Assembly (NCBI GenBank): GCA_036936605.1
Contig: JAUPFV010000005.1
Span: 50,612,742-50,676,741 of the forward strand
Direction: 5' to 3'
DNA length: 64,000 nucleotides
Source of the DNA: Limnanthes douglasii subsp. nivea
Lineage: Eukaryota > Streptophyta > Magnoliopsida > Brassicales > Limnanthaceae
The notes under the pieces were generated by a model that saw only the letters and a program-made list of their open reading frames with translations, was not told where the DNA came from and did no database searches. Positions 11,143 through 22,629 of the stretch are shown here, piece by piece (positions within the stretch are counted from its first letter, which is position 1; every line of letters begins with the position of its first letter). A program made the position numbers and the translations under genes.

Positions 11143-11516
11143 TAAAATGCTAATCGAAACTAATTAATATTGCAAATAATAAAAACTAAATTTAGACTAA
11201 TAACAACTAATAACAACTAATAAAATTAGAATTAAAATAACTAATTTAAATAACTAAAACAAGTAAATAACTTGATAAATTATACGAAGCTCTTAATTGA
11301 GCTATTATAATGTTATCCCAACGTTATTTAAGTGTTTTTAACAAATAGAAACAATTTGCGGAAAAAAAAAAATCAAACAATTCCGAAAGTAGATCTACAA
11401 TATGTAAAATAAGAAATTTGAGTTTTCTAGAATATTTAGAACAAGTAGAGAGATTTAGAGAGGTTTGGTGAGTTTGTGAGTATCAAAAAAAAAATCAAAA
11501 TTTTTGAAAAACAAAT

Positions 11517-11728
11517 ATCCGGGGCATCCGGACGTAATGTCTGGACGCCCGGACGGTAAATTCGGGCCATCCGGATATGGCTCCGAATGCCCCGGACGCC
11601 TACGTCTAGTTTAATCATACTAGCCGTTTCTCTTTGGACCGTGCGGACCATCCGCACGTCTGACCGGATGGTCCGCACGGGTGACGTCACGGATGACGTC
11701 ATGGATGACGTCCTCCATGACGTCATCC
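11517..11728 (+). promoter_or_regulatory. Three consecutive hairpins with TGACGTCA cluster
   Basis: GC-rich island in AT-rich DNA. Hairpin 1: TCCGGGGCATCCGGA near 11518 and TCCGAATGCCCCGGA near 11583. Hairpin 2: 14-bp perfect arms at 11641-11654 and 11665-11678. Hairpin 3: 15-bp perfect arms GGATGACGTCATGGA and TCCATGACGTCATCC, 11691-11728. TGACGTC cores, as bound by plant bZIP/TGA factors, occur at 11682, 11694, 11706 and 11718. A TATA box follows at 11752, so this is probably a promoter; it may also be subterminal transposon DNA. Confidence 0.7.
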
Positions 11729-11751
11729 AACGGTTACTTGAAAAAAAACCC

Positions 11752-11758
11752 TATAAAT
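11752..11758 (+). promoter_or_regulatory. TATA box for ORF at 11878
   Basis: TATAAAT lies 126 bp before the ATG at 11878 and just after the hairpin cluster. A CT-rich 5' leader follows. Confidence 0.6.
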
Positions 11759-11877
11759 GCTACCCATCCCCCCTACAATTTTTCACACCACTACCAATCT
11801 CTCTCTAGCTACCTAAACTTCTGTCTCTATTTTTTTTATAAGTTTCAAACACAATTTTTCAATACAGGTTACAGAGA

Positions 11878-12642
11878 ATGTCTTCGAGAAGATCAAAGCA
11901 AGCCCGGAAGAGTGGAGGAGATGATTCATCATCCTCGAGACGAAGAACGAATGCCGAAAGAGATTCGGGGTATGAAGAGGTGGAGGTAACGGAGAGCGCG
12001 ACTTACGAACATCACGGCGAATGGGAGGTTCGCGTCCATAATCCGCTAGCACAACGAGGTGTAACCAAATTTTGGGCGGGTATGTATTTGGAATATGATG
12101 AACTGATCGAAGTAGAGGGTATGCAAAAAAAAATCAAACTTTTTGAACCTAATAATGGCCTAGGTTGGATGATAATGGCTAGATTCAATTGTGAATGGTA
12201 TATCGAATTAATACGCAAGTTTTATCCCACTGCACGTTTAATTGAGAATGATCCAAATGGTAGAGGTTTAGGAATGAGTTGTTTGATTGATGGTGAAGCC
12301 TATAGTGTTTTTGAAACTGATTTCGAAGAACTTTTTTTCGTTCCAACCCGTGATATATATACCAGTGATAAATTACCTTCCATCACTTATCCTCGTTCGG
12401 GCTGGGATGCTGATTGGTCTATGTCCTACAAAGAAGCAGTAGAGCTTCTTAATTGTTCTAGTTCGGAGGCTCCAAATATTAGTGGTAAATTTCGAGCCAT
12501 GCGAAGTAATTTGGATGCTAATGGGAAATTAGCTTTGAAATTGGTAATTAGTATATTTCTCCCCCTAGTAACAATGATTCGCAGCTTTCATATATTCAAA
12601 CATTTTAAACTGCTTTTATCGTGCAAAATGAGGGAAAATTAA
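11878..12642 (+). CDS. Putative plant transposon protein, N-terminal part
   Basis: A 254-codon ORF with a basic Ser-rich head (MSSRRSKQARKS) and a middle part resembling the putative plant transposon protein domain found in Tat/Athila accessory ORFs: WYIELIRKFYP and an FFVP stretch. The last 35 or so codons look like a frame-shifted tail, because family-like sequence resumes in a later frame at 12653. I chose the ATG at 11878 because it follows the TATA box and leader and the protein head is continuous. The function is unknown; these domains occur in transposons rather than host pathways. Alternative: a domesticated gene, but the broken 3' half argues against it. Confidence 0.6.
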   Translation: MSSRRSKQARKSGGDDSSSSRRRTNAERDSGYEEVEVTESATYEHHGEWEVRVHNPLAQRGVTKFWAGMYLEYDELIEVEGMQKKIKLFEPNNGLGWMIMARFNCEWYIELIRKFYPTARLIENDPNGRGLGMSCLIDGEAYSVFETDFEELFFVPTRDIYTSDKLPSITYPRSGWDADWSMSYKEAVELLNCSSSEAPNISGKFRAMRSNLDANGKLALKLVISIFLPLVTMIRSFHIFKHFKLLLSCKMREN

Positions 12643-12652
12643 TTTACCTAGC

Positions 12653-13310
12653 TTGATGATTCGAAATATGGGTACGAGGTGTGGTACAGATAAACTACCT
12701 TATGGGATGATAGTGAGTCATTTTCTTGTTTCGAAAGGAGTTGATGTGAGTATTTACACTCCGATGAAGGTTAGGCCAACTAGTGCTATAAGTAGAAACT
12801 CTTTGAAATTGCAGGAGATATACTCTTGGATGGAGAGTTGATGTCAAAATTGGAGGCATGGCGTAACCATAGGCCCGAGTTGAATCAGATATGGGCTGGG
12901 AATGGTCTTACAAAACCGCCAAATCCACATAGTGAGCAACAATTTTAGGACCCTTTTGATCCAAATGCTATTGGTGGTTCTTCTGGACTATCGCGACAAG
13001 AAAGACGAACTGACCGCGAATTTGCTGAGCATTCGCATGAGCAGCAGATATATTATATACACTGGGCCCATACTCAACAAACGGACTGGCATGATCAATT
13101 TACGGGTTGGTAAACTCAATTTCAGCAGTGGCGGGGGGGGGGGGGGGGGGGGATGACCAGCTTAGCCAGATACAGCAGTGGCACAAGATCAATGTAATGA
13201 GCGATTTGCAAACTCTCAAGCCAAACAGTCGGAGTATATGCGACAGATGATGGAGAACATGCATTTGCGAGGTCCACCGCCTAACAACAGCAACAATGAA
13301 GCTCCTTAGT
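12653..13310 (+). pseudogene. Putative plant transposon protein, broken 3' half
   Basis: Frame 12653-12841 reads LPYGMIVSHFLVSKGVDV, the conserved end of the same domain (family LPYG..L...GV). After a stop, other frames read a Gln/Trp-rich tail (IHWAHTQQTDWHDQF near 13055) interrupted by stops and by the G20 run. Together with 11878-12642 this is one decayed gene of roughly 450 codons. Confidence 0.6.
13133..13152 (+). repeat. Poly-G run of 20
   Basis: Twenty consecutive G in otherwise AT-rich DNA, inside the broken transposon ORF. Potential G-quadruplex and a likely site of length error in sequencing. Confidence 0.95.
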
Positions 13311-13319
13311 TTTTTACAT

Positions 13320-14150
13320 TTGATTGTCTTAAGCATTGTCGTTGTAATGTTTTTCTTTTTTATTTGATTGAACAACTATGTTACTTGTTTGGTTTTTATT
13401 TTTAATGAATCGTTTGTTTGCTTCTATTTTTTATTAAATGTTATTTAAATCACTTCGAGTTCCAATTTTTATTTTGTTATTTACAAGTAATTTAAGTTTA
13501 TGCATATAATTATACAATTCTAAAATTTTTAAATTTAAACTTCAGATATTGAATAGTTCGAAAATACAATAAACTATTTAAATCATCTAAACATAAACAC
13601 TTCAAGCTTGAAAGATCTAAAGAATCGCCTAAGAAATCAAAATCAGAATACAATTATATGTCTAATAGGTATATATTATTTAATATGTACCTAATATTAA
13701 ATAAAACATCTTAAATATCTAGTATGTTCAAACAATATACAAATCATTTTATTATTATATTGTTTAAGATATCTTGTTTAAGACAATCAAATTATTAATT
13801 TTATAATCGTAAAAATATTTTAAATAATATTGAAAGTTGTAATCAAAATACAATTAGATGTATATATTTTATTTAATATCTATCTAATATTAAATAAAAT
13901 ATCTTAAATACATAAATACAATCAAGCATATCAAAATAATATTACAATTATTATTTTCTAATGTAATTGCTTGATTATAGAATTTCGATTAAAATGTAAT
14001 AGTATTTAAATTAAAATACATTAAATAACATCATTAACTCATTTATATTTTACATATCTCAATTATTGAAATTAGATTCAATTAACACTTACAAATTAAT
14101 TGTAAATAAAATTATAAAATATTTTGATAAATGGTATATAAATAGTGTTT
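13320..14150. repeat. AT-rich spacer with imperfect direct repeat
   Basis: No gene seen. A segment at about 13640-13720 (AATACAATTATATGTC and onward) recurs diverged at about 13845-13915, roughly 200 bp apart. Probably internal hAT or MITE-derived DNA. Confidence 0.5.
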
Positions 14151-14303
14151 TTAAACTGCTGATTTAACTGCAAAATTGATCCATTAAAACCGCAAGGAGA
14201 GCAAACGGTTTAAACAGCAAATCGCAAGAACCGCAAGATCCGCAAACTATGTTTATCTATTAAACGATTATGACGGTTCACGATTTGAACCGTTGACACC
14301 TCA
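14150..14303 (-). mobile_element. hAT 5' end: subterminal repeats and terminal repeat
   Basis: AACCGCAAG-like words occur several times (14190-14245), then a motif GACGGTTCACGATT and a terminus reading GTTGACACCTC. On the minus strand this starts GAGGTGTCAACGG, typical of plant hAT ends. The DNA after 14303 matches another copy of an unrelated repeat (near 59930), which fixes this as the element edge. A matching left terminus was not found. Confidence 0.62.
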
Positions 14304-15345
14304 ACTTCCAACTATTTCGTTTGTTGCGTAAGAAATTATAGTTATTTATGAGATGATGTTGCTGACAATCTGATTCGTCGAATGCTGGCATCCATTTAAA
14401 GCCGAAATTACCAACACTAAAATAATGTAAAAACAAAAAGGATTTGGAAAAACAAAAGGGTTCGGATGTATTGGGACTATCATACCTTAATTCAATCCGT
14501 AGAGGATAATACTTTTATCGTCCTAACAGTAATGTTAATATCTTAATTCAGTCCGGTAAAATAGAGTAAACACATTATTTCCACATGAATTCAAATCCAA
14601 ATATGAATAGCACAAATTTCATTTATTAAATATAGGTAATGTAAACACACTATTTCCACATTTAGTCATTGTTCTTTCTTTTTCTCTATTTCGTAAAGAG
14701 ATCGGTTCTCCAAGGCGTTATCATCAACAGATATTCGACCCCAATAAGTTTTTACTCGGTAACACAAATATTAAAAAACAAGTATCAATAACTAAGGAAA
14801 AAACTAAAATTACTGAATACAGATACGTTGTAGGATCGGACCGGACGTTTCCGGTTCGATATAATTTCAGTTCCGGTTGGTTCGTTCCGAATTCAATTTC
14901 AATTTTATCCGATTCTATTCCGGTTCGGTTCGAGGATTGGCTCTATTATCAAAACAAATCGAGTCACGTTATAATTTGATTCTCAATTAGTTTTAATTTT
15001 TTAAATCAGTTTTTGCGTAATAATTTTGAAAATAACATAAAGTTTAAAAAAAAAAAAACAATCGCTTCTAATATTTTTACTAGTTCGATTCCGTATCGGT
15101 TTATCAATTTATCGGTTTCGGTTTGTATCAGATTTATTGGTTTACTAGTTTCATCTGTTCGATTTCAAATTGGTTCTATATATTTATTCAATTTCAAACC
15201 AATAAATAAATTATTTATAGTTTTTGGGTTCCTCACCGATCTCGATATTTAAAATAGAATCGAAAACAAACCAAACGTTAAAATCTGATTCTGTTCTTAC
15301 CAATTTGATTTCCCATTCTCGAAAATCATTAACCATGCTAATGGC
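14304..15345. repeat. Dispersed repeats without genes
   Basis: 14304-14640 resembles 59930-60290 (shared CGTTTGTTGCGTAA and CACTAAAATAATGTAA). 14640-15300 resembles 8700-9420, including CATCAACAGATATT and the CCGGTTCG-rich stretch at 14830-15270. No coding sequence seen. Confidence 0.6.
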
Positions 15346-15348
15346 GTG

Positions 15349-15508
15349 GTGTAAAATTTGTTAATATTAAATCAAAACCATTTTGAATTTCATAAATAAT
15401 TTGGAAAGGATTTAAAAACTATTTATCGGTGTAAAATTTGTTAATTTTAAATCAAAACCATTCCGAATTTTATAAATAATTGGGAAAGGATTTAAAAACT
15501 ATTTATCT
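15349..15508 (+). repeat. Tandem duplication, 80-bp unit
   Basis: GTAAAATTTGTTAAT begins at 15351 and again at 15431. The two 80-bp units differ at a few bases. Confidence 0.9.
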
Positions 15509-15529
15509 TAACGAAACACTATAAAATAG

Positions 15530-15770
15530 TGTTTTAGGTTGAAAAATACATCATAACATATTACAACTGGAATTTTATTTTTAATATAAAAATAAATATC
15601 ATACTTTTAGATAAAAATTATTTATCTTGTAAATCTGATACAGAAATCCTTTTGAATAATTTCCGAAGTGATGCGTTGACTTAACTTAATATAATATTAA
15701 ACAAAATGCTAATATCACATTGAACAAAATATCCGCACCTTAATTTTATAAACGCTCGCACCCTAATTTA
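15530..15770. repeat. Repeat R, unoccupied copy
   Basis: Resembles 55975-56095 joined to 57171-57280. In that copy a MULE is inserted; here the equivalent place (TATCTTGTAAATCTGAT, near 15630) is unbroken. It therefore acts as an empty-site reference. Confidence 0.7.
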
Positions 15771-15784
15771 TAAACCGAAGAGTT

Positions 15785-16001
15785 TGTCTTAAGGGATAAC
15801 CGAGTTGGTTGAATAAGACATTTTTGTGACTAAAGGTCATGAGTTCGAATCCCTTTACATCCGTTTTCTCGGCTGAACTTGTCACCTTGTGTGGTTTACT
15901 TCCTGGGATTGGTTTGCAGATTATTGCGTCAGAATGAAGGTTTACCCTATGCGCACTCATTACACTTTGAGTTCCCTCCGAAAGAAAAAACAAAAAAAAA
16001 C
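15785..16001 (+). mobile_element. tRNA-derived SINE
   Basis: A pol III internal promoter is visible: A box TAACCGAGTTGG at 15798-15809 and B box GAGTTCGAATCCC at 15841-15853, at tRNA-like spacing. A GGTTTACCC-type body follows, then an A-rich tail at 15980-16001. The body resembles plant Au-like SINEs. Flanking target duplications are not clear. Confidence 0.8.
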
Positions 16002-16081
16002 TGAATATCTTTCATGATATATTTTAACCTTCTAAATATTATAAATTTTGATATATCAAACTCTTTTATCTAAAATCTATA

Positions 16082-16084
<3 letters not shown>

Positions 16085-16131
<47 letters not shown>
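16085..16131. repeat. (TA)n microsatellite
   Basis: About 23 TA units in AT-rich DNA between the SINE and LINE-2. The flanks to 16440 show no gene. Confidence 0.95.
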
Positions 16132-16136
<5 letters not shown>

Positions 16137-16674
16137 ATTTGATAGGCTAAAATCAAAGATCTCATGTTTTTATAAAATTTAATTCATAGAATAACTCATA
16201 CGTGATATTATTTATATATGGTACGAATTAAGTGAATAGGTATATAAATCGTGAAAATTTTTTAAAAAAAAAAATTAAAAAATGTTCAAATAATTTCGAT
16301 TTTTTTGATTTAATATTGTGACTTTTATTATTCATTTTTAGAAACAAAAGATCAAATCTGAGACAAACCTCAGATTGAAATTTAGGATTACAAAAAGAGG
16401 CGAAATTGAAGAACAAAACATCTTATTCAATACCAAACAACCTTCAAATCTTTATGAAACTCACCCTAGGAGATCGAAATGGAGAACTCGAAGCACAAGT
16501 TGATACGGATTGAAGCTAACCACTAGCAAATATAAAACCAAATCAAACATTTCAAAGAAATTTGCAATCCACAACAAGAACAACCTTTAACCTTACAAAG
16601 CTAAACCACAAGGAGCCATGTAAGAATTGATAACGAATTTGCTTTTGAATTTCTTTTAAGAGGGAGTTTCCCCT

Positions 16675-17658
16675 TAAGGGTTGGGATCCCTTCTTAGATA
16701 TCTTGTTCCCAACCCTTTAAGGAATGTGATAGCTCTAAAGTAAGATGGAGCATTGCTTTGGTCGAAAGCAATTGTTTGATTGAATTTCAACGTAGTTTTT
16801 GCAATCTAATCTGCCGATTCATTTTGTTCCCGGAAAATTTGAATAACTCTCATATCAGAAGATAAGAGATTCCGACAACAAGAGAGAATATGTTATAAAA
16901 ACCACAGACTTTTACCATGTAGAATCAGTTCTATGAGGACACTTGAATCGGTTTTTATGTCCAACTATGTTATTCTTTTATCGAAGCATATAGATAGTCC
17001 ATCAAACAAAACCTTGTATTCACCAACCAAGAGGAACCTTTACCATACAGAAGACCATACGATGGAGCCCTCACTGTTTTTTACCAACCCCCACCATTGG
17101 ATTCTCCAGAACGACTACAAGCCCCATCACAGTTGAGCTTATATCTATTAAGCTTGGGGCTGTTCCAAGAAATAGGAAGAGACACTCTAGGATTATTAAG
17201 AAATTTAATATGACCCAAAAGAGGACCATTCTTATTATCAGAAACCCATTTCTTCCTTTTGAAGAGGTTGGCTCTATCCAGACTAGTTAAGATTTTAATG
17301 ATATGGGATATCATGGCCTTCTAATTGATTAAAATGCCATCATGCTTAAATTTGTTCCTTGACAACCATATTACCCAAGCAACAATTGGGGGTATATGGT
17401 TCGAATATGCACCTTCTTGTCCGTAGACGAGTACCAGGTCCTAACTAGGTGAGGGAGAGTCATATTTTTGTAAATATGAATGTTCAATAGATCAGCAAAA
17501 TGACACCATACCTGCCAATCATTCTGCCAGTTAACTAGGACATGACTTACATTTTCAATATTGTCACAAAGCTGACATTTGGATGCTAAATGAATATTCT
17601 TCTTTTGCAAGGTAGAATTTACAGGAATCCAGCTGTGCATGGCTCTCCACAAGAGCAT
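16675..17658 (-). pseudogene. LINE-2 zf-RVT and RNase H
   Basis: 17658-17371 reads the zinc-binding segment (MLLWRAMHSWIPV, CQLCDNIENVSHVLV). 17314-17081 reads the linker and the first RNase H motif (NCDGAC). The domain's C-terminal end is recognisable at about 16870-16675 (FREQNESAD, a stop where LINE-1 has Trp, then NAPSYFRAI and LGTRYLRR). Frame changes occur between the pieces. Confidence 0.8.
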
Positions 17659-18012
17659 GGAGCACTTACGATGAGTAATTGGGTTCCGGGTTTGAAGGAA
17701 AAGGTTAGAATAGTTTCTTTTACTTCTTATTGCATTTTATGTAGCTTTAATACTGAAATAACCATCATCAGAAATGGACCAGTAAATAGTGTCTTGAAAC
17801 ATTTCATTTAGGAAAACTTTCTGGATGTTGTGAAATTCAGATAGAATAGATGAGTCAGCCATCTCTTCATATTTCAGTCTACATTATCCTAGAAATTCCT
17901 AATTTCATTCCATACGAAAAAAAGTTCTATCTTCCTCTTGATTAAAAGAGACAAATGGGTGTGAAGAACATCATTTGTCCAACCAGAATTCCATTTTCCC
18001 AGAACCAGAATG

Positions 18013-19620
18013 TCAAAAGATAAACCTTTCAGCACTGTCCCTAATGCTTAGAAGTCTAATCCAGGTTTTAGAGATTTTGATAGGCTTTGAGGCAGTGATA
18101 GGATGAAAACATTTACAATAAGTAGCAAAAAACATCTTAGCCCAAAAAGACTTCCGAGATCTGAAGCTCAACCATAACTTGTGAGAGAATACATCTTGTA
18201 AATCATCCAACCTTCTTACATTTAAACCACCCTCCTCAAAGGGTTTGAAAATATTTGACCATTTGGAGCAGAAAATTGCTTGCTTTCCATCCTTAGAACC
18301 CAACAAAAATTCGTTGAAAATAACCTCAATCCTTATAACAACAGTCTTAGGAATAATAGAACTCTGAAGAATATAAGTAGGAATAACATGTAGGACAGAC
18401 TGAATTAGCATTTACCTCCCAACAAAAGTTAAAGTAGCTTTGTCCCATTCAACTATTCTAGTTTTAACTTTAAACATTAAGTCATCATAGTTAATGACAT
18501 TGTTGGTGATACTTACTATAGTTCCCAGATACTTAAAGGGAAGATGGTTGGGCTTGAAGCCATAATAGATTTAAGAGTGGAGATTATCTGAGGTAGAAAT
18601 TTATTTCCAAGAATAAGATTGGATTTTTCTTTGTTCATTAACTTACCAGACTTGTCTTTATAATGTGTAAACAGGTTCAAGATTTTGGAGATTGAATGAG
18701 ATGCACCATTGCAGAATATCAAGAGAGCGTCAGCAAAAGCCAGCACAAGTATATTTAGTTTACTTCTGGTTTTATACTTTGTGGAAGGGAGTCCTGAGCT
18801 AATCTTTCCAACCTCCCCAGGCAGATACTCTTCAACCAAATTAAAAAGGCTCGGTGATAGTGGGTCACCTTTCCTTAGCCCTTTATTTGATTTAAAAAAA
18901 CATTTTAGCCTCCCTATTTATCAGAATTGAGAAATGACATTTGTCAATGATTTTCTCAATAAGACTTAAAAAATCATGACTGAACCCAAAAGCCTTAAGA
19001 ATGCTAAGCAGAAAGGTATAGTCAAGCCCATCAAAGCTTTTGGCCATTTAATTTCAATATGACGTTTCCTCATCTAGATTTTAGGTTTAGATCATAATCC
19101 AGTTCATTTGCTATTAAGATATTCTCATGAATATCTCTACCTTTCACGAAAGTACCTTGAACATCAGAAATTAGATTAGGTAAAATAGTTGCAAGCCTGT
19201 TTTTTTATAACTTTGGAGACTATTATGCTAAATATGGTAGTTAAATTGGTAGGTCTAAAGTCTTTCCAAGACTTCAGGTAAGAATATTTATAAATGAGAT
19301 ATATGGATAGCATAAACTCCTTTAGGAATATCAGATTCTTTAAAAATTTCAAAGATAGCTTAAAAAAGTTCCTCAGATATAATATGCCAACGAACTTAAT
19401 ACAACTTTCCATTAAAATCATCTGGCCCAGCAGTTGAATTAGGATTTAGACCTTTGATGATAGAGTATATCTCTGCTTTAGTAGGATAAGAGATAAGCAT
19501 AACTTTATCTTCATCTTTAACCAACTTAGGAATGTAGTCAACAAACAGGTTAGAGTTCCAAAGATTAGAAAGACCAGTCATCAATTTCTTAAAGTAGGCC
19601 ACAGCTGAATCTCCTATCAA
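18013..19620 (-). pseudogene. LINE-2 reverse transcriptase
   Basis: Pieces in order: 19620-19396 (STAGPDDFNGKLY, like the RT entry of LINE-1), 19421-19176 (SWKDFRPTNLTTIFS), 18839-18516 (VEEYLPG, ILVLAFADALLIF where the catalytic FADD has become FADA), and 18411-18013 (PTYILQSS, FEEGGLNVRRL). Loss of the second catalytic Asp and several frameshifts make the RT dead. Confidence 0.85.
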
Positions 19621-19689
19621 ATTAGGATCATCAATCCAATTAGAACCTGACTAGATCTTACAGATCCTATTAAGTTTGTTTATTTTTTT

Positions 19690-20674
19690 TCAAAAATTTG
19701 TGAAAAATGCTGTGTTTTTATCACTGTCTGTCAGCCATATAATGTGAGTTTTTTGCTCCCAAAATTTCTCCCCCCTAGCTAGAAGTTTAATATGAGTATT
19801 TTCTGTTGCATCAAGAATGTCCTTGTCTTCATTAGATCTAGAAATCTTTAGATCAGTTTTAAGTCTCCTTAGTTTGAGACAAAATTTCATAATAGGATTC
19901 TCGTAAGCTTCATCGAACCACCTAGTTTCAACCCATTTGTAGAAATTATCATGAAGCACCCACATGTTCATAAATTTGAAAGAAGATTTGATCTTGAATT
20001 TATCATAAGAATTATTTACACTTAGGGGTGCATGATCAGAACAGGTCTTTGCAAGATAAAAGACTTTAGTTGTATCAAAGAAATTTAGCCATGTATTATT
20101 GTATGGAAACATGTCTAACCTCCTCCACTGCGTGCCATTAGTCCAGGTGAACTTATTGCCAGAATACCATGCATCAGTTAGGGTGCAATCAAGTATAAAG
20201 TTATTATAATCATCAACGTTGTTTAAACAATTAGTAGAGCAATGAAGTTGTTCATTAGAGCTAGAGATTATGTTGAAATCCCCCAACAAAATCCATTCAA
20301 TCGAACCATCCTCAATAGTTCTAAGGCTGTCCCAAAGAGGAATTCTCAAACTTCTTGAACACTTAGATTAAACAACAATGACTCTGAATTTCTTGTTCTC
20401 ATCTTTGTGCTTAACATTAAGGTGAATGAATTGTTCCTCATTGTGTAAAACCTCCACTAGAAAAAAACTTTCCACAAACTTTATTGTTAACTTTGTTGAA
20501 GAATCTATGAAATCTCATCTTCTTAGAAATAGAATCAAGATTAGATTGGTTTATCAAAGGCTCTTGAAGAGCCATAAAGTCGGACTTCTCATATCTATTT
20601 AAATATTTTAATCTAGAGATGGTCTCATTGTTCCCCAATCCACACACATTCCAATTCAATAGTTTGATAGTCAT
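19690..20674 (-). pseudogene. LINE-2 endonuclease (AP-type), ORF2 start
   Basis: ORF2 starts at 20674 (MTIKLLNWNVCGLGN, the usual opening with catalytic Asn), followed by LQEP with the catalytic Glu. The second piece, 20349-19690, reads WILLGDFNIISS (Asp-Asn pair), FTWTN and SDHAPL with the terminal His. A break lies between 20438 and 20349. In life this domain nicks target DNA at T-rich sites. Confidence 0.88.
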
Positions 20675-20725
20675 TTGGAATGGTTTGTAAATTTTTCAAT
20701 TCCTTTGAACTGCACACGCTTGGAT

Positions 20726-21935
20726 TTAGATTTTTTTTATAGTTTTCAGCCTTTTATTTTTCTTTAGCTTAATTCTTTTAGCATATTTGTCATTGACTTT
20801 CTTTATGTGTGCAGGAGAACACGATAAGCCCCTAGTTGTAGTCTTTGAAGGTGATGGGGTATCCAGAAGAGACACATAAGAAGAGATGTTGTTTTCATTC
20901 CTGGTTCCCAGATCAATCATATGAAGTGCTTCAATTACTTCATGATCTTCAACACCAACAAGTATATTCAAGTTGGTTTCTTTATCCAGTAATAAGTCAC
21001 CATATAAAGTTAGTTGATGGTGAGAGGGATTTAGTGGCTTGTTGATGATGATAGATCTGATTTTTGGAGAAGTATTTGTAACCGATTGTTTAGTGTGGGT
21101 TGATGCAGATGGAACATAAGTTGGAGCAGGATGATCAAAAGGAAAAGTTGAACTTGAGGGATCAATTGATGTAGAGAGAATAATTGGTTTTAATTTCTTG
21201 CAACTTTTTTAGGGTGGTCCAAGTGATAGCAGATTTTACAATATTCCTCGTAATTATCATACACTTGTTTTTTCAGGGTGGCCCGATTATTTGCAGGAAC
21301 CCAAACATTTAGAAGAGACCTAAGGCCTTTAGCTATACTCCTAATAATATTATCATTATACATATACTCCAGGCGATTATGAAGTTTTATAAAGATAGGT
21401 GTAATAGGGTTTTCATAGTTTGGATTGAAAAATTGTCTGTATTTGATGAGTCTCATAGTTTTGGTACAATTGGCCAGACATTTCTGCGCCAAAATCTTTT
21501 TAGGTCATCCAGAAGGTTGAATTCGATGAATACATGTCTAAAGTCCACATTAGTGATATTGAAATCACTTCTGAATATGAAACTCTCCAAGAAATTCTTG
21601 ATAGCTTCAATGTTAGGTTTGCGAGTTAAAAATTTCCCAACAATTGTATGCTTGGATATAACATTTAGAATTTCTTTGTCTCTGACTTCGAATTAAACAC
21701 TTGGAAACCCACTATTATGACTATAGAAAACATTATGATGACATATATTTTTTGATTTAGACGAAAACAAATCAGCAAATGATTTTTTTTGTTGCACAGA
21801 TTCTTTACTTGTTGCTGTTTTGTAAGTAGGATTGTTTTTCATATTTGGGTTGAAGGTTTGTTCATGCAGGGAGGGAAAATGGAGATCAAGGTCAGCAGAT
21901 ATTTGACATGGAGGAAAGTTATCATTTTCTTCCAT
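20726..21935 (-). pseudogene. LINE-2 ORF1 (DUF4283-type RNA-binding protein)
   Basis: Starts MEENDNFPPCQIS at 21935. The middle piece 21492-21190 reads an RNA-binding domain of the plant L1 ORF1 type (PITPIFIKLHN, IRSIAKGLRSLLNVWVP) ending in a CCHC-like knuckle (YCKICYHLDH). The C-terminal piece is 20971-20726. ORF1 protein coats LINE RNA. Broken by frameshifts near 21690 and 21190-20971. ORF1 ends about 50 bp before ORF2 starts, the expected order. Confidence 0.8.
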
Positions 21936-22079
21936 CAGAGACGATGACTGAGGATTGGAGCAACAGTGAAGACGAAGAAGAAGATCACCAATACTTGAAA
22001 CTTGATTTTTATGAAGACAATCTTAAATGTTTCTTGGAGCTTTTGTAACTGTTTCTTAGAGCTTTTCCTACTAATAAAA

Positions 22080-22629
22080 ACAGTCGAAAATGCTAATTAT
22101 TAAAAAAATTCCAATTTGTTTTAATTTGTTAACTGATTTGTTTAATTTTGAAATTTATTTATTTGATTATGTTTAACTGATTTGTTTCTTTTTGTTTGAA
22201 TTCATTTGATTGTTTTTAATTTATTTATCTAATTTTTTAAGTGATGTGTTTGAATTGATTTAATTAACTTGTTTAGATGACTTTGAACTAGTTATCGTTT
22301 GAATTTATTTATTCGTCTCATTTTATTTGATTGATTTATCAAAATGGCTAATAGAATTATTTCATTTGTTTAAACTTTTTTGATTAATTTATTTAATTTG
22401 TTAAATCGATTTTTTGATTTTGTTTAATTTTTTGGTTTAATTGTTTGAATATGTTTAATTAATTTGATTAAATTCAGTTAATTAAATTTATTTGTTTAAT
22501 TTATATGAATCTCTTCAATTGATTTGTTCGATTTTGTTTAATTAATTATTTTGAATGTGTTTAATTGATTGATTGATTTATCTGAATTGTTCTACTTGAT
22601 TTGTTTTGATTTATTTATTTGATTTGTTC
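22080..22629. repeat. Low-complexity TTGATTTGTTTAATT array
   Basis: About 550 bp built from irregular copies of a 12-15 bp word such as TTGATTTGTTTAATT. No gene. It lies between the LINE-2 5' end and the Tat B 3' LTR. Confidence 0.75.

Larger units (their letters stand above)
16440..22070 (-). mobile_element. Decayed L1-like LINE (LINE-2) with ORF1 and ORF2
   Basis: Minus-strand LINE of the same broad family as LINE-1, judged from shared motifs in the RT entry, zf-RVT and RNase H. Order on the minus strand: 5' leader, ORF1 from 21935, ORF2 from 20674 to about 16675, then 3' UTR. Many stops and frameshifts. The 3' edge is uncertain because no clear A tail was found. Confidence 0.85.

Noticed and set aside
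11587..11989. Plus-strand ORFs 11587-11808 and 11681-11989
   Set aside because: They read the hairpin and TGACGTC repeats as protein (repeated Met-Thr-Ser) and overlap the better-supported start at 11878.
15785..15860. A functional tRNA gene
   Set aside because: Pol III boxes are present but no cloverleaf or acceptor stem forms, and a SINE body with A tail follows.
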